Shown one piece after another: positions 1-8,357 of a DNA stretch of 36,297 nucleotides. Positions within the stretch are counted from its first letter, which is position 1; each line of letters opens with the position of its first letter. The DNA is from Clostridia bacterium (lineage in GTDB: Bacteria; Bacillota; Clostridia; Christensenellales; Aristaeellaceae). Location of the stretch: assembly GCA_017547805.1 (NCBI GenBank), contig JAFYOR010000097.1, positions 1-36,297 of the forward strand. The letters are read 5' to 3'. Below the pieces are notes generated by a model, which saw only the letters and a program-made list of their open reading frames with translations, did not search any database and was not told the origin of the DNA. Both the position numbers and the translations under genes were made by a program.

Positions 1-131
1 CGGCTCCTCTTCGGTTCCTGGATGCTGCGGGCTGCGCCCGTTGGGGACGAGGGGGACGATTGGGGTTTCACCCCAAACCCTGACAAGGGATTTTATCCCT
101 TGACCCCGCATCGCTTCGCGGCGGTTTGAAG
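1..131 (+). repeat. Family A repeat, copy A1 (truncated by window edge)
   Basis: This is the 3' part of the interspersed multi-hairpin element. It lacks the first arm of the GAACCGAA/TTCGGTTC hairpin because the window starts inside it. It holds the short hairpins GGGC-TGC-GCCC, TTGGGG-TTTCA-CCCCAA and CAAGGGAT-TTT-ATCCCTTG, then the tail CATCGCTTCGCGGCGG. It is nearly identical to 161-291, giving a direct tandem repeat with a 160-bp period. No coding potential is seen here. Confidence 0.9.
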
Positions 132-139
132 CAGGTTTA

Positions 140-292
140 CAGAACCGAAATTGTCGCCTGCGGCTCCTCTTCGGTTCCCGGATGCTGCGGGCTGCGCCCG
201 TTGGGGACGAGGGGGACGATTGGGGTTTCACCCCAAACCCTGACAAGGGATTTTATCCCTTGACCCCGCATCGCTTCGCTGCGGTTTTAAGA
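140..292 (+). repeat. Family A repeat, copy A2, upstream of hslU
   Basis: This is a complete copy: the terminal hairpin GAACCGAA...TTCGGTTC encloses a GCC-TGC-GGC inner stem, followed by the GGGC/GCCC, TTGGGG/CCCCAA and CAAGGGAT/ATCCCTTG hairpins and the CATCGCTTCGC tail. It ends about 15 bp before the hslU start, so the hslU ribosome binding site lies directly against its 3' edge. A copy in the opposite orientation (A3) follows the hslU stop. Confidence 0.92.
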
Positions 293-306
293 GAGGTTGA
301 AGAGTT

Positions 307-1662
<1,356 letters not shown>

Positions 1663-1713
1663 AATAGGATAGAAGCAAATTGATGCTGGTCTTAAGTAGG
1701 GGAATGCTGATTT

Positions 1714-1948
1714 AAACCGCGCGAAGCGAAGAAGGGAGTCTGAGGGATGAAATCCCTCAGGTGGGTTTGGGACCGAAGCCTGCCGCCGCCGGTGGCGGAA
1801 GCAGGCAGGCGGAGCGTCGGAAATCGCAAGGAGCAGCAGAATGCTGCGACTATGCGAGTTTCCCGGATCGACAGCCCAACGGATCCTAATCGAGTCAAGA
1901 AAGGTTAGAACCGAACAGGAGCCGAAGGCGACGCTTTCGGTTCTGAGT
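1714..1948 (-). repeat. Family A repeat, copy A3 (inverted, with internal insertion)
   Basis: Read on the - strand this copy starts with the GAACCGAA/TTCGGTTC hairpin (about 1911-1947) and ends with the CTTCGCTTCGCGCGG tail at 1714. Compared with copy A9 at 34641-34765, the element is interrupted by about 100 bp (roughly 1771-1873) between its GGGTTTGGG and CAGCCCAACG parts. The extra sequence has hairpins of its own, such as GCAGCAGAATGCTGC. With A2 it brackets hslU. Confidence 0.85.
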
Positions 1949-2017
1949 TTATTCAAAGTTTCATTTCTGATTCAAAGCTTTGCGTACCCCAATTTGAGAT
2001 GAGTAGAAGATGATGAT

Positions 2018-2040
2018 AGGCTGCTTCGGCAGCCTTTTTC
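2018..2040 (+). terminator. Intrinsic terminator in front of the GT14 gene
   Basis: A perfect 7-bp stem AGGCTGC/GCAGCCT closed by a TTCG loop is followed by a five-T run. It ends only about 17 bp before the next start codon and immediately before its SD, so it either ends hslU read-through or acts as an attenuator within the leader of the following gene. Confidence 0.8.
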
Positions 2041-2056
2041 TATAGGAGGATTCAGG

Positions 2057-2905
2057 ATGCAGGCGATGATCATCACGGCATACAAGGATTTTGCCGCGCT
2101 TGAGCGCGTCGTTGGCGCGCTGTCCCGCCGTGCGCTGTGCTTTGTACACGTGGATAAAAAGAGCGCCATCACCGAGCAGCAGGTTGCGCAGCTTGACGCG
2201 ATGGAGAACGTCCACGCGATCTGCCGCTATGCCGTCAACTGGGGCAGCGTCTATCATCTGCACGCGCTCCTTGATCTTTGCCGCATGGCGCTTGAAGATG
2301 AGCGCGTGTCGCACCTGCATCTGATTTCCGCGCAGGACTTTCCCGTGATTTCCGCGGATGAATTCGAGCGTTTCTTTGCGGGCGACGACCGGATTCACAT
2401 GCAGTACCTTCACACGGCGGATTACCCCGAGCTTCGCCATCGCTATGAGCATTTCCACTTTATGCACTGGCTCAACTACCGCGACATGAGCGAATCGGCG
2501 CAGAACTGGGTCGGGCGCATTGACCGCTGGCAGGACAAGCTGCATATCCGCCGCGGCGTAAAGGTGCCGGGAAAGGGACTGGTCTGGCTGTCGCTGCCGC
2601 GCGCGGCGGCGGAACACGCGGTCAACGCGCCGGAAAACAGAACGCTGCTCAGGCGGCTCAGATACACCTATATCCCGGAAGAGTTCTATTTCCAGAACGC
2701 CTTTGAGGGCACGCCGTTTATGGAGAAGATCACGGGAAACGAGCTGCGCTTTTCTCTTTGGGATGATCCGGCGCGCGGTCTGCCCGCGCTGCTTGAGGAA
2801 AGCGACCTTGCGCGCGTGGAGGCGTCGGGGTGTGTGTTTGCCAGAAAGATCGATGCGGAAACGCCGCTGTATGCGCTGCTTGAAAGGCGATGGCTGGGCG
2901 AGTAA
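2057..2905 (+). CDS. GT14 family glycosyltransferase (core-2/I-branching enzyme-like)
   Basis: The 282-aa product resembles bacterial members of the core-2/I-branching beta-1,6-N-acetylglucosaminyltransferase family (GT14, PF02485). It starts directly with a Rossmann-like strand (AMIITAYKD), has the family's early FVHVDKKS and VNWGSVYH segments (about residues 29-75), then LISAQDFPV around 95-103 and a C-terminal YIPEEFYFQNAF motif near 210. It has no signal peptide or membrane segment, so it probably acts in the cytoplasm on a sugar donor, perhaps for capsule, teichoic acid or glycoprotein decoration; donor and acceptor cannot be read from sequence. The start ATG follows AGGAGG at 2045-2050. 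It is a single gene between a terminator and the next promoter, with no other envelope-sugar gene nearby. Confidence 0.85.
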   Translation: MQAMIITAYKDFAALERVVGALSRRALCFVHVDKKSAITEQQVAQLDAMENVHAICRYAVNWGSVYHLHALLDLCRMALEDERVSHLHLISAQDFPVISADEFERFFAGDDRIHMQYLHTADYPELRHRYEHFHFMHWLNYRDMSESAQNWVGRIDRWQDKLHIRRGVKVPGKGLVWLSLPRAAAEHAVNAPENRTLLRRLRYTYIPEEFYFQNAFEGTPFMEKITGNELRFSLWDDPARGLPALLEESDLARVEASGCVFARKIDAETPLYALLERRWLGE

Positions 2906-2918
2906 GCGCCAAAAAGAA

Positions 2919-2947
2919 TTGACAACAGAACCAAACCACGCTATAAT
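2919..2947 (+). promoter_or_regulatory. Sigma-A promoter of the valS T-box transcript
   Basis: The -35 is TTGACA (2919-2924) and the -10 is TATAAT (2942-2947), with a 17-bp spacer. Both hexamers are perfect consensus. Transcription should start near 2954 at the beginning of the T-box leader. Confidence 0.92.
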
Positions 2948-2951
2948 GCTA

Positions 2952-3213
2952 TCAAATATGCTCCTGTGACGAAGAGGAGTACGCGCGCAATCGCCATCAG
3001 AGAGGGCCGGTCCACAGGCTGCAAGGCCGCCCGGGAAGGATGCGCCGCGGAAGGTCGCTTCTGAGGAGACGGGTGAACGGGAGTTTTCCCCTCAGCCTGC
3101 CCGGGTGCGCCCGATACAGCGCCAAGAGGCGTTCCGTCTTTTCGGGACGCGAATGAAGGTGGTACCACGCAAGCGCTCTTGCGTCCTTTGGGACGGGAGC
3201 GCTTGTTTTATTT
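2952..3213 (+). promoter_or_regulatory. T-box leader (tRNA-Val sensing)
   Basis: The leader shows canonical T-box landmarks in order: GACGAAGAGGAGTA of the Stem I base and specifier loop, an AGAGAGGG segment and GGCTGCAAGG apical portion of Stem I, the specifier region GAAGGTCGCTTCTGAG with codon GTC at 3054-3056, and the T-box sequence AAGGTGGTACCACGC at 3156-3170. The latter can pair with the uncharged tRNA acceptor end. It is followed by the competing terminator hairpin (about 3170-3204, CAAGCGCTC/GAGCGCTTG arms) and TTTTATTTA. A GUC (Val) specifier agrees with the downstream valS, so low charging of tRNA-Val should allow read-through. Confidence 0.93.
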
Positions 3214-3249
3214 ATGGGATTTCGGCTTCATGCCGCAGGAGGTGAACGC

Positions 3250-3417
3250 ATGAACCTCAATGAGCAGATGCTGCCCGGGCTGTTTCTGCTTCTTGCGGGC
3301 GCGGTTCTGGGCTTCGGCGCGGAAAAGCTGTGCAGAAAGAAACAGAATGTGCCGCAGATGAAGCTGCTGGGCTTGTTCCTTTGCATTGCCGGCGCGGTGC
3401 TGGTGTTTATCGTGTAA
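3250..3417 (+). CDS. Small hydrophobic membrane protein between T-box and valS
   Basis: A 55-aa ORF begins at ATG 3250, seven bases after GGAGGTG (3238-3244). The product has two hydrophobic stretches, about residues 8-24 and 39-55, separated by a basic, polar linker with KLCRKKQ, so a small two-pass membrane protein is likely. It lies directly after the T-box terminator and before valS, so its expression should depend on tRNA-Val charging. I do not recognise a family. Small TM proteins of this kind are often unannotated; the good SD and lack of competing frames support it as real. Confidence 0.65.
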   Translation: MNLNEQMLPGLFLLLAGAVLGFGAEKLCRKKQNVPQMKLLGLFLCIAGAVLVFIV

Positions 3418-3455
3418 GGGATACAGGAAAACGGACTGTTTGTGATCCAAAGACC

Positions 3456-3481
3456 TGTAGGGGCGGGGCTTGCTCCGCCCG
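3456..3481 (+). repeat. Family C short hairpin repeat
   Basis: TGTAGGGGCGGGGC followed by TTGCTCCGCCCG forms a GC-rich stem without a T-run. Related copies lie at 6806, 9906 and 16863. It lies between the small membrane-protein gene and family A copy A4. Confidence 0.8.
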
Positions 3482-3513
3482 TGAGACGACAAACAGCGGA
3501 TAATCGGGGTTTA

Positions 3514-3661
3514 CAGAACCGAAATTGTCGCCTGCGGCTCCTCTTCGGTTCCCGTGGATGCGGGCTGCGCCCGTTGGGATGGGGGGACGTTGGGCTGCCG
3601 CCCAAACCTGCCTGAGGGATTCTCCCTCAGACTCCCTTTATCGCTTCGCGGCGGTTATAAG
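3514..3661 (+). repeat. Family A repeat, copy A4, upstream of valS
   Basis: The copy holds GAACCGAA...TTCGGTTC at its 5' end, then hairpins GGGC-TGC-GCCC, TTGGGC-TGCC-GCCCAA and CTGAGGGA-TTC-TCCCTCAG, and the tail ATCGCTTCGCGGCGG. It ends about 43 bp before the valS start. Compared with A2, the stem sequences differ on both arms but pairing is kept. Confidence 0.92.
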
Positions 3662-3703
3662 AATGTTTGTTTATACAACTCTTTTTCTCTGAGAAAGGAT
3701 TTT

Positions 3704-6418
3704 ATGATTATGGAAATGGAAAAGGTTTACAATCCCCAAGCCATTGAAGATGGCCTCTATAAGGAGTGGGAAGAATCCGGCGCGTTCGTGGCGCATCGCG
3801 TGGAAGGCAAGAAGCCCTTCACCATCGTCATGCCCCCGCCCAACATCACCGGCCAGCTGCACATGGGTCATGCGATGGACTGCACCCAGCAGGATGCGCT
3901 CATCCGTTATCATCGCATGAAGGGCGACCCGACCCTCTGGCTGCCGGGCACCGACCACGCCGCCATCGCCACCGAGGTCAAGATCGTGGAAGCGATGGCC
4001 AAGGAAGGCCTGACCAAGGAAAGCCTTGGCCGTGAAAAGTTCCTTGAGCGCGCGTGGCAGTGGAAAAAGGATTACGGCGGACGCATTGTCCACCAGCAGC
4101 GCCGCATGGGCGTCTCCTGTGACTGGAGCCGCGAGCGCTTCACCATGGACGAGGGCTGCTCCAAGGCCGTGCGCGAGATCTTCTGCCATCTCTACGAGAA
4201 GGGCCTGATCTACCGCGGCAACCGTCTGGTCAACTGGTGCCCGATGTGCCAGAGCGCGATTTCCGACGCCGAGGTCGAGCACAAGGAGATGGACGGCAAC
4301 TTCTGGCACCTGCTCTACCCGGTCAAGGAAACCGGCGAATACCTGGAGCTGGCGACCACCCGTCCGGAGACGATGCTGGGCGATACCGCCGTGGCCATCA
4401 ACCCGGAGGATCCGCGTTACAAGCATCTGCACGGCTGCCACGTCATCCTGCCGCTCATCAATAAGGAAATCCCGATCGTCTGCGACGAGCATGCGGACAT
4501 GGAGAAGGGCACCGGCGTGGTGAAGATCACCCCGGCGCACGATCCCAACGACTACGAAGTCGGCCAGCGCCACGACCTGCCGCTGGTTCGTGTCTTCACC
4601 TACGACGGCCACATGACAGGCAGCGCCGATAAGGCGGCGGCGGACGAGCTGATCGCCTCTGGCAAGGGCAGCAAGAACGAGCCGGAAGTGCTTGACTGCG
4701 GCAAGTACGCCGGCATGACCACCGAGGATGCCCGCAAGGCGATCGTCGCGGACATGACGGAGCTGGGCCTGCTCAAGGAAGTCGAGCCGCTCAAGCACGA
4801 GGTCGGCGTGTGCTACCGCCACGGCAAGACCGCCATCGAGCCGATGGTGAGCAAGCAGTGGTTCGTCGACATGAAGCCCGTGACCATTCCGGCCATCGAG
4901 GCCGTCACCTCCGGCAAGACGCAGTTTGTTCCGGAGCGCTTCACCAAGAACTACATGAACTGGATGGAGAACATCCGCGACTGGTGCATCTCCCGCCAGC
5001 TCTGGTGGGGCCATCGTATCCCGGTGTGGTACTGCGATGACTGCGGCGAGATGATGGTTCTGCGCGAGGATCCGTGCCAGTGCGCCAAGTGCGCCAGCAA
5101 GAACATCCGTCAGGACGAGGATGTGCTGGATACGTGGTTCTCTTCCGCGCTCTGGCCGTTCTCCACGCTCGGCTGGCCGGACAACACCGAGGATCTCAAG
5201 TACTTCTACCCGACCAGCGTGCTGGTGACGGGCTATGACATCATCACCTTCTGGGTTTCCCGCATGATTACCACGGGCGTGGAGGAGATGGGCGAGACTC
5301 CGTTCCATACCGTCCTCATCCACGGCCTCGTGCGCGACGCGCTGGGTCGCAAGATGAGCAAGTCTCTGGGCAACGGCGTGGATCCGCTGGAGATCATCGA
5401 CCAGTACGGCGCGGACGCGCTGCGCTTCAGCCTGTCCATGGGCGTCTCCCCGGGCAACGACATGCGCTTCTCCAGCGACAAGGTGGAGTCCGCGCGCAAC
5501 TTTGCCAACAAGATCTGGAACGCGAGCCGCTTCGTGCTCATGAACCTTGGCGAGACTGCCGAGGACATGGAAGGCAAGGAATTCTCCGCCGCCGACAAGT
5601 GGATCCTTGCGCGCCTGAACGACACCATCCGCGAGATCACCGAGCACTTTGAGGAGTACGATCTGGGTCTGGCGGCGCAGAAGATTTACGACTTCGCGTG
5701 GAGCGAGCTGTGCGACTGGTACATCGAGCTGGCGAAGGTCACCATGAACGGCGAAGACGAGCAGGCCCGCAAGGCGACCTGCGCGGTGCTGCGCCACGTG
5801 CTGATTTCCGTGCTCAAGCTGCTGCATCCGTTCATGCCGTTCCTCACCGACGCGGTGTATCGCTATGTGCCGGGCACCGAGGGCACGATCATGCTCTCTG
5901 ACTGGCCGCAGGCGAATACTGCGTATGACTTTGCCGAGGCTGCGCGCGAAATGACCGGCGTGATGGACGTCATCCGTGCGGTGCGCAACCTGCGCGCGGA
6001 GATGAACGTTGCCGTCGGCAAGCGCGCCAAGCTCATCGTCCGCCCGAAGAGCGGCTGGGAGCATGCGATGGCCGGCGCGGAGGACTATCTCAAGCGCATG
6101 GCATGGGTGAGCGAGATGACGCTCCTCGCTGCGGGCGAAGACGCGCAGGGCAAGATGGTTTCCGCCGTTTCCGAGGCGGCCGAGCTGTTCATTCCGCTGG
6201 GCGATCTGGTCGATCTTGACAAGGAGATTGCCCGCCTGACGAAGGAGAAGGAGAGCGTGGAGCGCGATATCCAGCGTGCCGAGGGCAAGCTGAATAATCA
6301 GGGCTTCATCGCCAAGGCGCCGGCTGCGCTCGTTGAGCAGGAGAAGGCGAAGCTGGAGGTCAATAAGGATAAGCTCGCCAAGCTCACCGCCCGTATCGAG
6401 GACCTCAAGAACATGTAA
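3704..6418 (+). CDS. valS: Valyl-tRNA synthetase
   Basis: ValS charges tRNA-Val with valine in the cytoplasm and edits mischarged threonine. The product of about 904 aa is normal for the family. The class I signatures are present: HMGH at residues 53-56 in PPPNITGQLHMGHAMD, and KMSKS at about 550-554. The CP1 editing region follows TTRPETMLGDTAV, and the protein ends with the typical ValS coiled-coil arm (LVDLDKEIARLTKEKES to the end). ATG 3704 follows AAAGGA at 3694-3699; ATG 3710 is an equally possible start with a longer spacing, and an in-frame extension to 3554 would run through the repeat and is unlikely. The gene lies downstream of a Val-specific T-box. It is flanked by facing family A copies (A4 and A5). 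Confidence 0.98.
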   Translation: MIMEMEKVYNPQAIEDGLYKEWEESGAFVAHRVEGKKPFTIVMPPPNITGQLHMGHAMDCTQQDALIRYHRMKGDPTLWLPGTDHAAIATEVKIVEAMAKEGLTKESLGREKFLERAWQWKKDYGGRIVHQQRRMGVSCDWSRERFTMDEGCSKAVREIFCHLYEKGLIYRGNRLVNWCPMCQSAISDAEVEHKEMDGNFWHLLYPVKETGEYLELATTRPETMLGDTAVAINPEDPRYKHLHGCHVILPLINKEIPIVCDEHADMEKGTGVVKITPAHDPNDYEVGQRHDLPLVRVFTYDGHMTGSADKAAADELIASGKGSKNEPEVLDCGKYAGMTTEDARKAIVADMTELGLLKEVEPLKHEVGVCYRHGKTAIEPMVSKQWFVDMKPVTIPAIEAVTSGKTQFVPERFTKNYMNWMENIRDWCISRQLWWGHRIPVWYCDDCGEMMVLREDPCQCAKCASKNIRQDEDVLDTWFSSALWPFSTLGWPDNTEDLKYFYPTSVLVTGYDIITFWVSRMITTGVEEMGETPFHTVLIHGLVRDALGRKMSKSLGNGVDPLEIIDQYGADALRFSLSMGVSPGNDMRFSSDKVESARNFANKIWNASRFVLMNLGETAEDMEGKEFSAADKWILARLNDTIREITEHFEEYDLGLAAQKIYDFAWSELCDWYIELAKVTMNGEDEQARKATCAVLRHVLISVLKLLHPFMPFLTDAVYRYVPGTEGTIMLSDWPQANTAYDFAEAAREMTGVMDVIRAVRNLRAEMNVAVGKRAKLIVRPKSGWEHAMAGAEDYLKRMAWVSEMTLLAAGEDAQGKMVSAVSEAAELFIPLGDLVDLDKEIARLTKEKESVERDIQRAEGKLNNQGFIAKAPAALVEQEKAKLEVNKDKLAKLTARIEDLKNM

Positions 6419-6423
6419 TCCGG

Positions 6424-6577
6424 CTTTAAACCGCCGCGAAGCGTCATGGGGTCAAGGGGCGAAGTCCCTTGTCGGGGCTTGGGGTGAAACCCCAAACGTC
6501 CCCCATCGTCCTCAACGGGCGCGGCCTGAACACATCGCAAACCGAACAGCCGGCGCAGTCGGCGCTTTCGGTTCTGA
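6424..6577 (-). repeat. Family A repeat, copy A5 (inverted), after valS
   Basis: Reverse-oriented copy starting six bases after the valS stop. On the - strand it begins with CAGAACCGAAAGCGCCGAC and an inner GCCGAC-TGC-GCCGGC-like stem, and includes TTGGGG-TTTCA-CCCCAA and the AAGGGGC..CCTT hairpins. It pairs with A4 around valS. The H1 hairpin near 6518-6530 is degenerate. Confidence 0.9.
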
Positions 6578-6618
6578 AAGAGCGGCGGTAAACCCTCGCT
6601 TATACAGGCAAAACATCA

Positions 6619-6650
6619 GGTGGACGGAGATTTTCTCCGTCCACCTTTTC
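6619..6650 (+). terminator. Intrinsic terminator after valS
   Basis: GGTGGACGGAG/CTCCGTCCACC forms an 11-bp perfect stem around a short ATTTT loop, followed by TTTTC. It lies beyond repeat A5, about 200 bp after the valS stop, and probably ends the T-box/valS transcript. Confidence 0.85.
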
Positions 6651-6729
6651 AAATGCCGTCTTTTGCTGTAAAATGGTATCAGAGATGCTTTGCACTTCTG
6701 ACTGAAACAGAGGAATAGCGAGAAACCAA

Positions 6730-6779
6730 GCCCGCCCCTTTGGGGAAGGTGGCATGCCGAAGGCATGACGGATGAGGTT
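6730..6779 (+). repeat. Family B repeat, copy B1
   Basis: This 50-bp copy has a degenerated first arm (GCCCGCCCCTTTGGGG), then AAGGTGGCATGCCGAAGGCATG and ACGGATGAGG. It contains two adjacent hairpins, the CCCC-TTT-GGGG stem and CATGCC-GAA-GGCATG. It lies in the valS-folC intergenic region with family C and A copies. Confidence 0.88.
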
Positions 6780-6805
6780 CCCTCGCATCGCTTCACGACA
6801 GAATT

Positions 6806-6832
6806 TGTAGGGGAGGGGCTCTGCTCCTCCCG
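6806..6832 (+). repeat. Family C short hairpin repeat
   Basis: TGTAGGGGAGGGGC followed by TCTGCTCCTCCCG; the stem GGGAGGGGC/GCTCCTCCC includes one G-T pair. The same element recurs almost identically at 16863. Confidence 0.82.
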
Positions 6833-6871
6833 CGCCGCGAACAGAAGAACGGCGGCTTAAAGCAGATGAAT

Positions 6872-7029
6872 CAGAACCGAAAGCGCCGCCTTTGGCGGCT
6901 GTTCGGTTCACGCATACAGCGGGCTTCGCCCGATGGGGAGGACGGGAGGACGATAAGGGCTGCCGCCCTTATGATCCTGCCAAGGGGCTGAGCCCCTTGA
7001 CCTCGCATCGCTTCGCGGCGGCTTAAAGA
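6872..7029 (+). repeat. Family A repeat, copy A6, upstream of folC
   Basis: Complete copy with the clearest structure: GAACCGAA/TTCGGTTC encloses GCCGCC-TTT-GGCGGC; next come CGGGC-TTC-GCCCG, ATAAGGGC-TGCC-GCCCTTAT and CAAGGGGC-TGA-GCCCCTTG, then CATCGCTTCGCGGCGG. It ends about 38 bp before the folC start. The region 6419-7067 contains only repeats A5, B1, C and A6 and the valS terminator; no gene was found. Confidence 0.93.
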
Positions 7030-7067
7030 ATGTTTTCTCAAAGAACGGAGTATCCGGAGGTGTCTTC

Positions 7068-8357
7068 ATGACGGAACAACAGGCCATCGCTAAAATCCAC
7101 AGCGTATACCCTTCCGGAAAAAAGGAAGGCCTGACCAACATGCGCGCGCTGCTTGCGCGCATCGGCAATCCGCAGGAACGCCTTCGCATGGTTCATGTCG
7201 CCGGCACAAACGGCAAGGGCTCCTGCTGCGCGATGCTTGAACGCATGCTGCGCGAGGCCGGTTACAGGACGGGCCTGTATTCTTCGCCCTATATCGAGCG
7301 CTACAACGAGCGCATCCGCCTGAACTTTGTCCCGATCGAGGGTGACAAGCTCGCTTCGCTCGTGGAGTGCATCTGGCCGCATGTGGAAGCTTGTCAGGAA
7401 GAAGGCTATCACATCACCGAGTTTGAACTGGGCACCGCGCTGGCGTTCATGGCGTTCGCGCAGGAGCAGGTCGACATTGCGATCATTGAGGTCGGCCTTG
7501 GCGGCAGGCTCGATCCCACGAACATCATCACCCCGCTGGTTTCCGTCATCACCGAGGTCGGCATGGATCACATGGGTTTCCTTGGCAGCACAATCGGAGA
7601 GATTGCGCTGGAAAAGGCGGGAATCATGAAGCGCGGCGTGCCCGTCGCGCTGGGGCCGCAGAAAAAGGACGCGCTTGCCGTGCTCATGGCGGCGGCAAAG
7701 GGAGCGGGCGTGACCGTGATCGATCCTGACGCGCAGAACGTGAAGGAAACCGACCGCAGCGTCACGTTTGATGTGAAGGTTGGCGGGGAAACGATCAAGG
7801 GCCTGACCGTCTCCCTCCCGGGTAAGCACCAGAGCGAAAACGCCTGTGCCGCGCTTGGCGCCGTCTGTGCGCTGCGCAAAAAGGGGTATCAGATTCCATT
7901 GGAAGCCATTCGCCGCGCGATGGCGGATGTCAGCTGGCCCGGGCGGCTGGAGCGCTTCGGGCGCGTGATTCTTGACGGCGCGCACAATGATCCCGGCGTG
8001 CGCGCGCTGTGCCTGTATGCGGACAAGTGGCTGGATAAGAGGAATACTGTGCTGCTTTCGGGCATGATGGCCGATAAGGAGACGGAAAAGATGACGCAGC
8101 GCCTTGCTTCCCGCGCACGCTGCTGCGTAACGACGACGCCGTCCGTGCCGCGCGCGATGCCGGCGGCGGAACTGGCGCAGGCGTTTGGCAAGCAGGGACT
8201 CAAGACCTATGCCGTGGACGAGCCGGAAAAGGCGCTGCAAAAGGCGCGCGAGCTCGCCGGGCCGGAGGGAACCGTGCTCTGCGCCGGATCGCTGTATCTG
8301 ATCGGCGAGCTGCGCACATTACTCAGAAGTGAAAAGGAGTTTGCCCATGTCGTTTGA
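7068..8357 (+). CDS. folC: Folylpolyglutamate synthase / dihydrofolate synthase
   Basis: FolC adds glutamate to folates and, when bifunctional, to dihydropteroate, in the cytoplasm. The 429-aa product has the Mur-ligase-type fold signatures: the ATP-binding P-loop GTNGKGS at residues 46-52, the SSPYIERYNERIR folate loop just after, EVGLGGRLDPTN around 140-151, and a C-terminal ligase segment with WPGRLERF and LDGAHNDPG. ATG 7068 follows GGAGGTG with good spacing. The last 11 bases overlap the rsmH start, with the rsmH SD inside folC, so the two should be translationally coupled. Whether it has the dihydrofolate synthase activity cannot be decided from sequence; no other folate gene is nearby. 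Confidence 0.96.
   Translation: MTEQQAIAKIHSVYPSGKKEGLTNMRALLARIGNPQERLRMVHVAGTNGKGSCCAMLERMLREAGYRTGLYSSPYIERYNERIRLNFVPIEGDKLASLVECIWPHVEACQEEGYHITEFELGTALAFMAFAQEQVDIAIIEVGLGGRLDPTNIITPLVSVITEVGMDHMGFLGSTIGEIALEKAGIMKRGVPVALGPQKKDALAVLMAAAKGAGVTVIDPDAQNVKETDRSVTFDVKVGGETIKGLTVSLPGKHQSENACAALGAVCALRKKGYQIPLEAIRRAMADVSWPGRLERFGRVILDGAHNDPGVRALCLYADKWLDKRNTVLLSGMMADKETEKMTQRLASRARCCVTTTPSVPRAMPAAELAQAFGKQGLKTYAVDEPEKALQKARELAGPEGTVLCAGSLYLIGELRTLLRSEKEFAHVV

Noticed and set aside
1-291. Possible CRISPR array
   Set aside because: Only two units with a 160-bp period, copies dispersed elsewhere, and no cas genes.
3671-6064. 797-aa open frame on the - strand opposite valS
   Set aside because: Shadow of valS, with no SD and a His/Arg/Ala-rich composition typical of antisense frames in GC-rich genes.
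6419-6671. ORF over the valS terminator and repeat A5
   Set aside because: It runs through a repeat and a terminator and has no SD after valS; no plausible protein.
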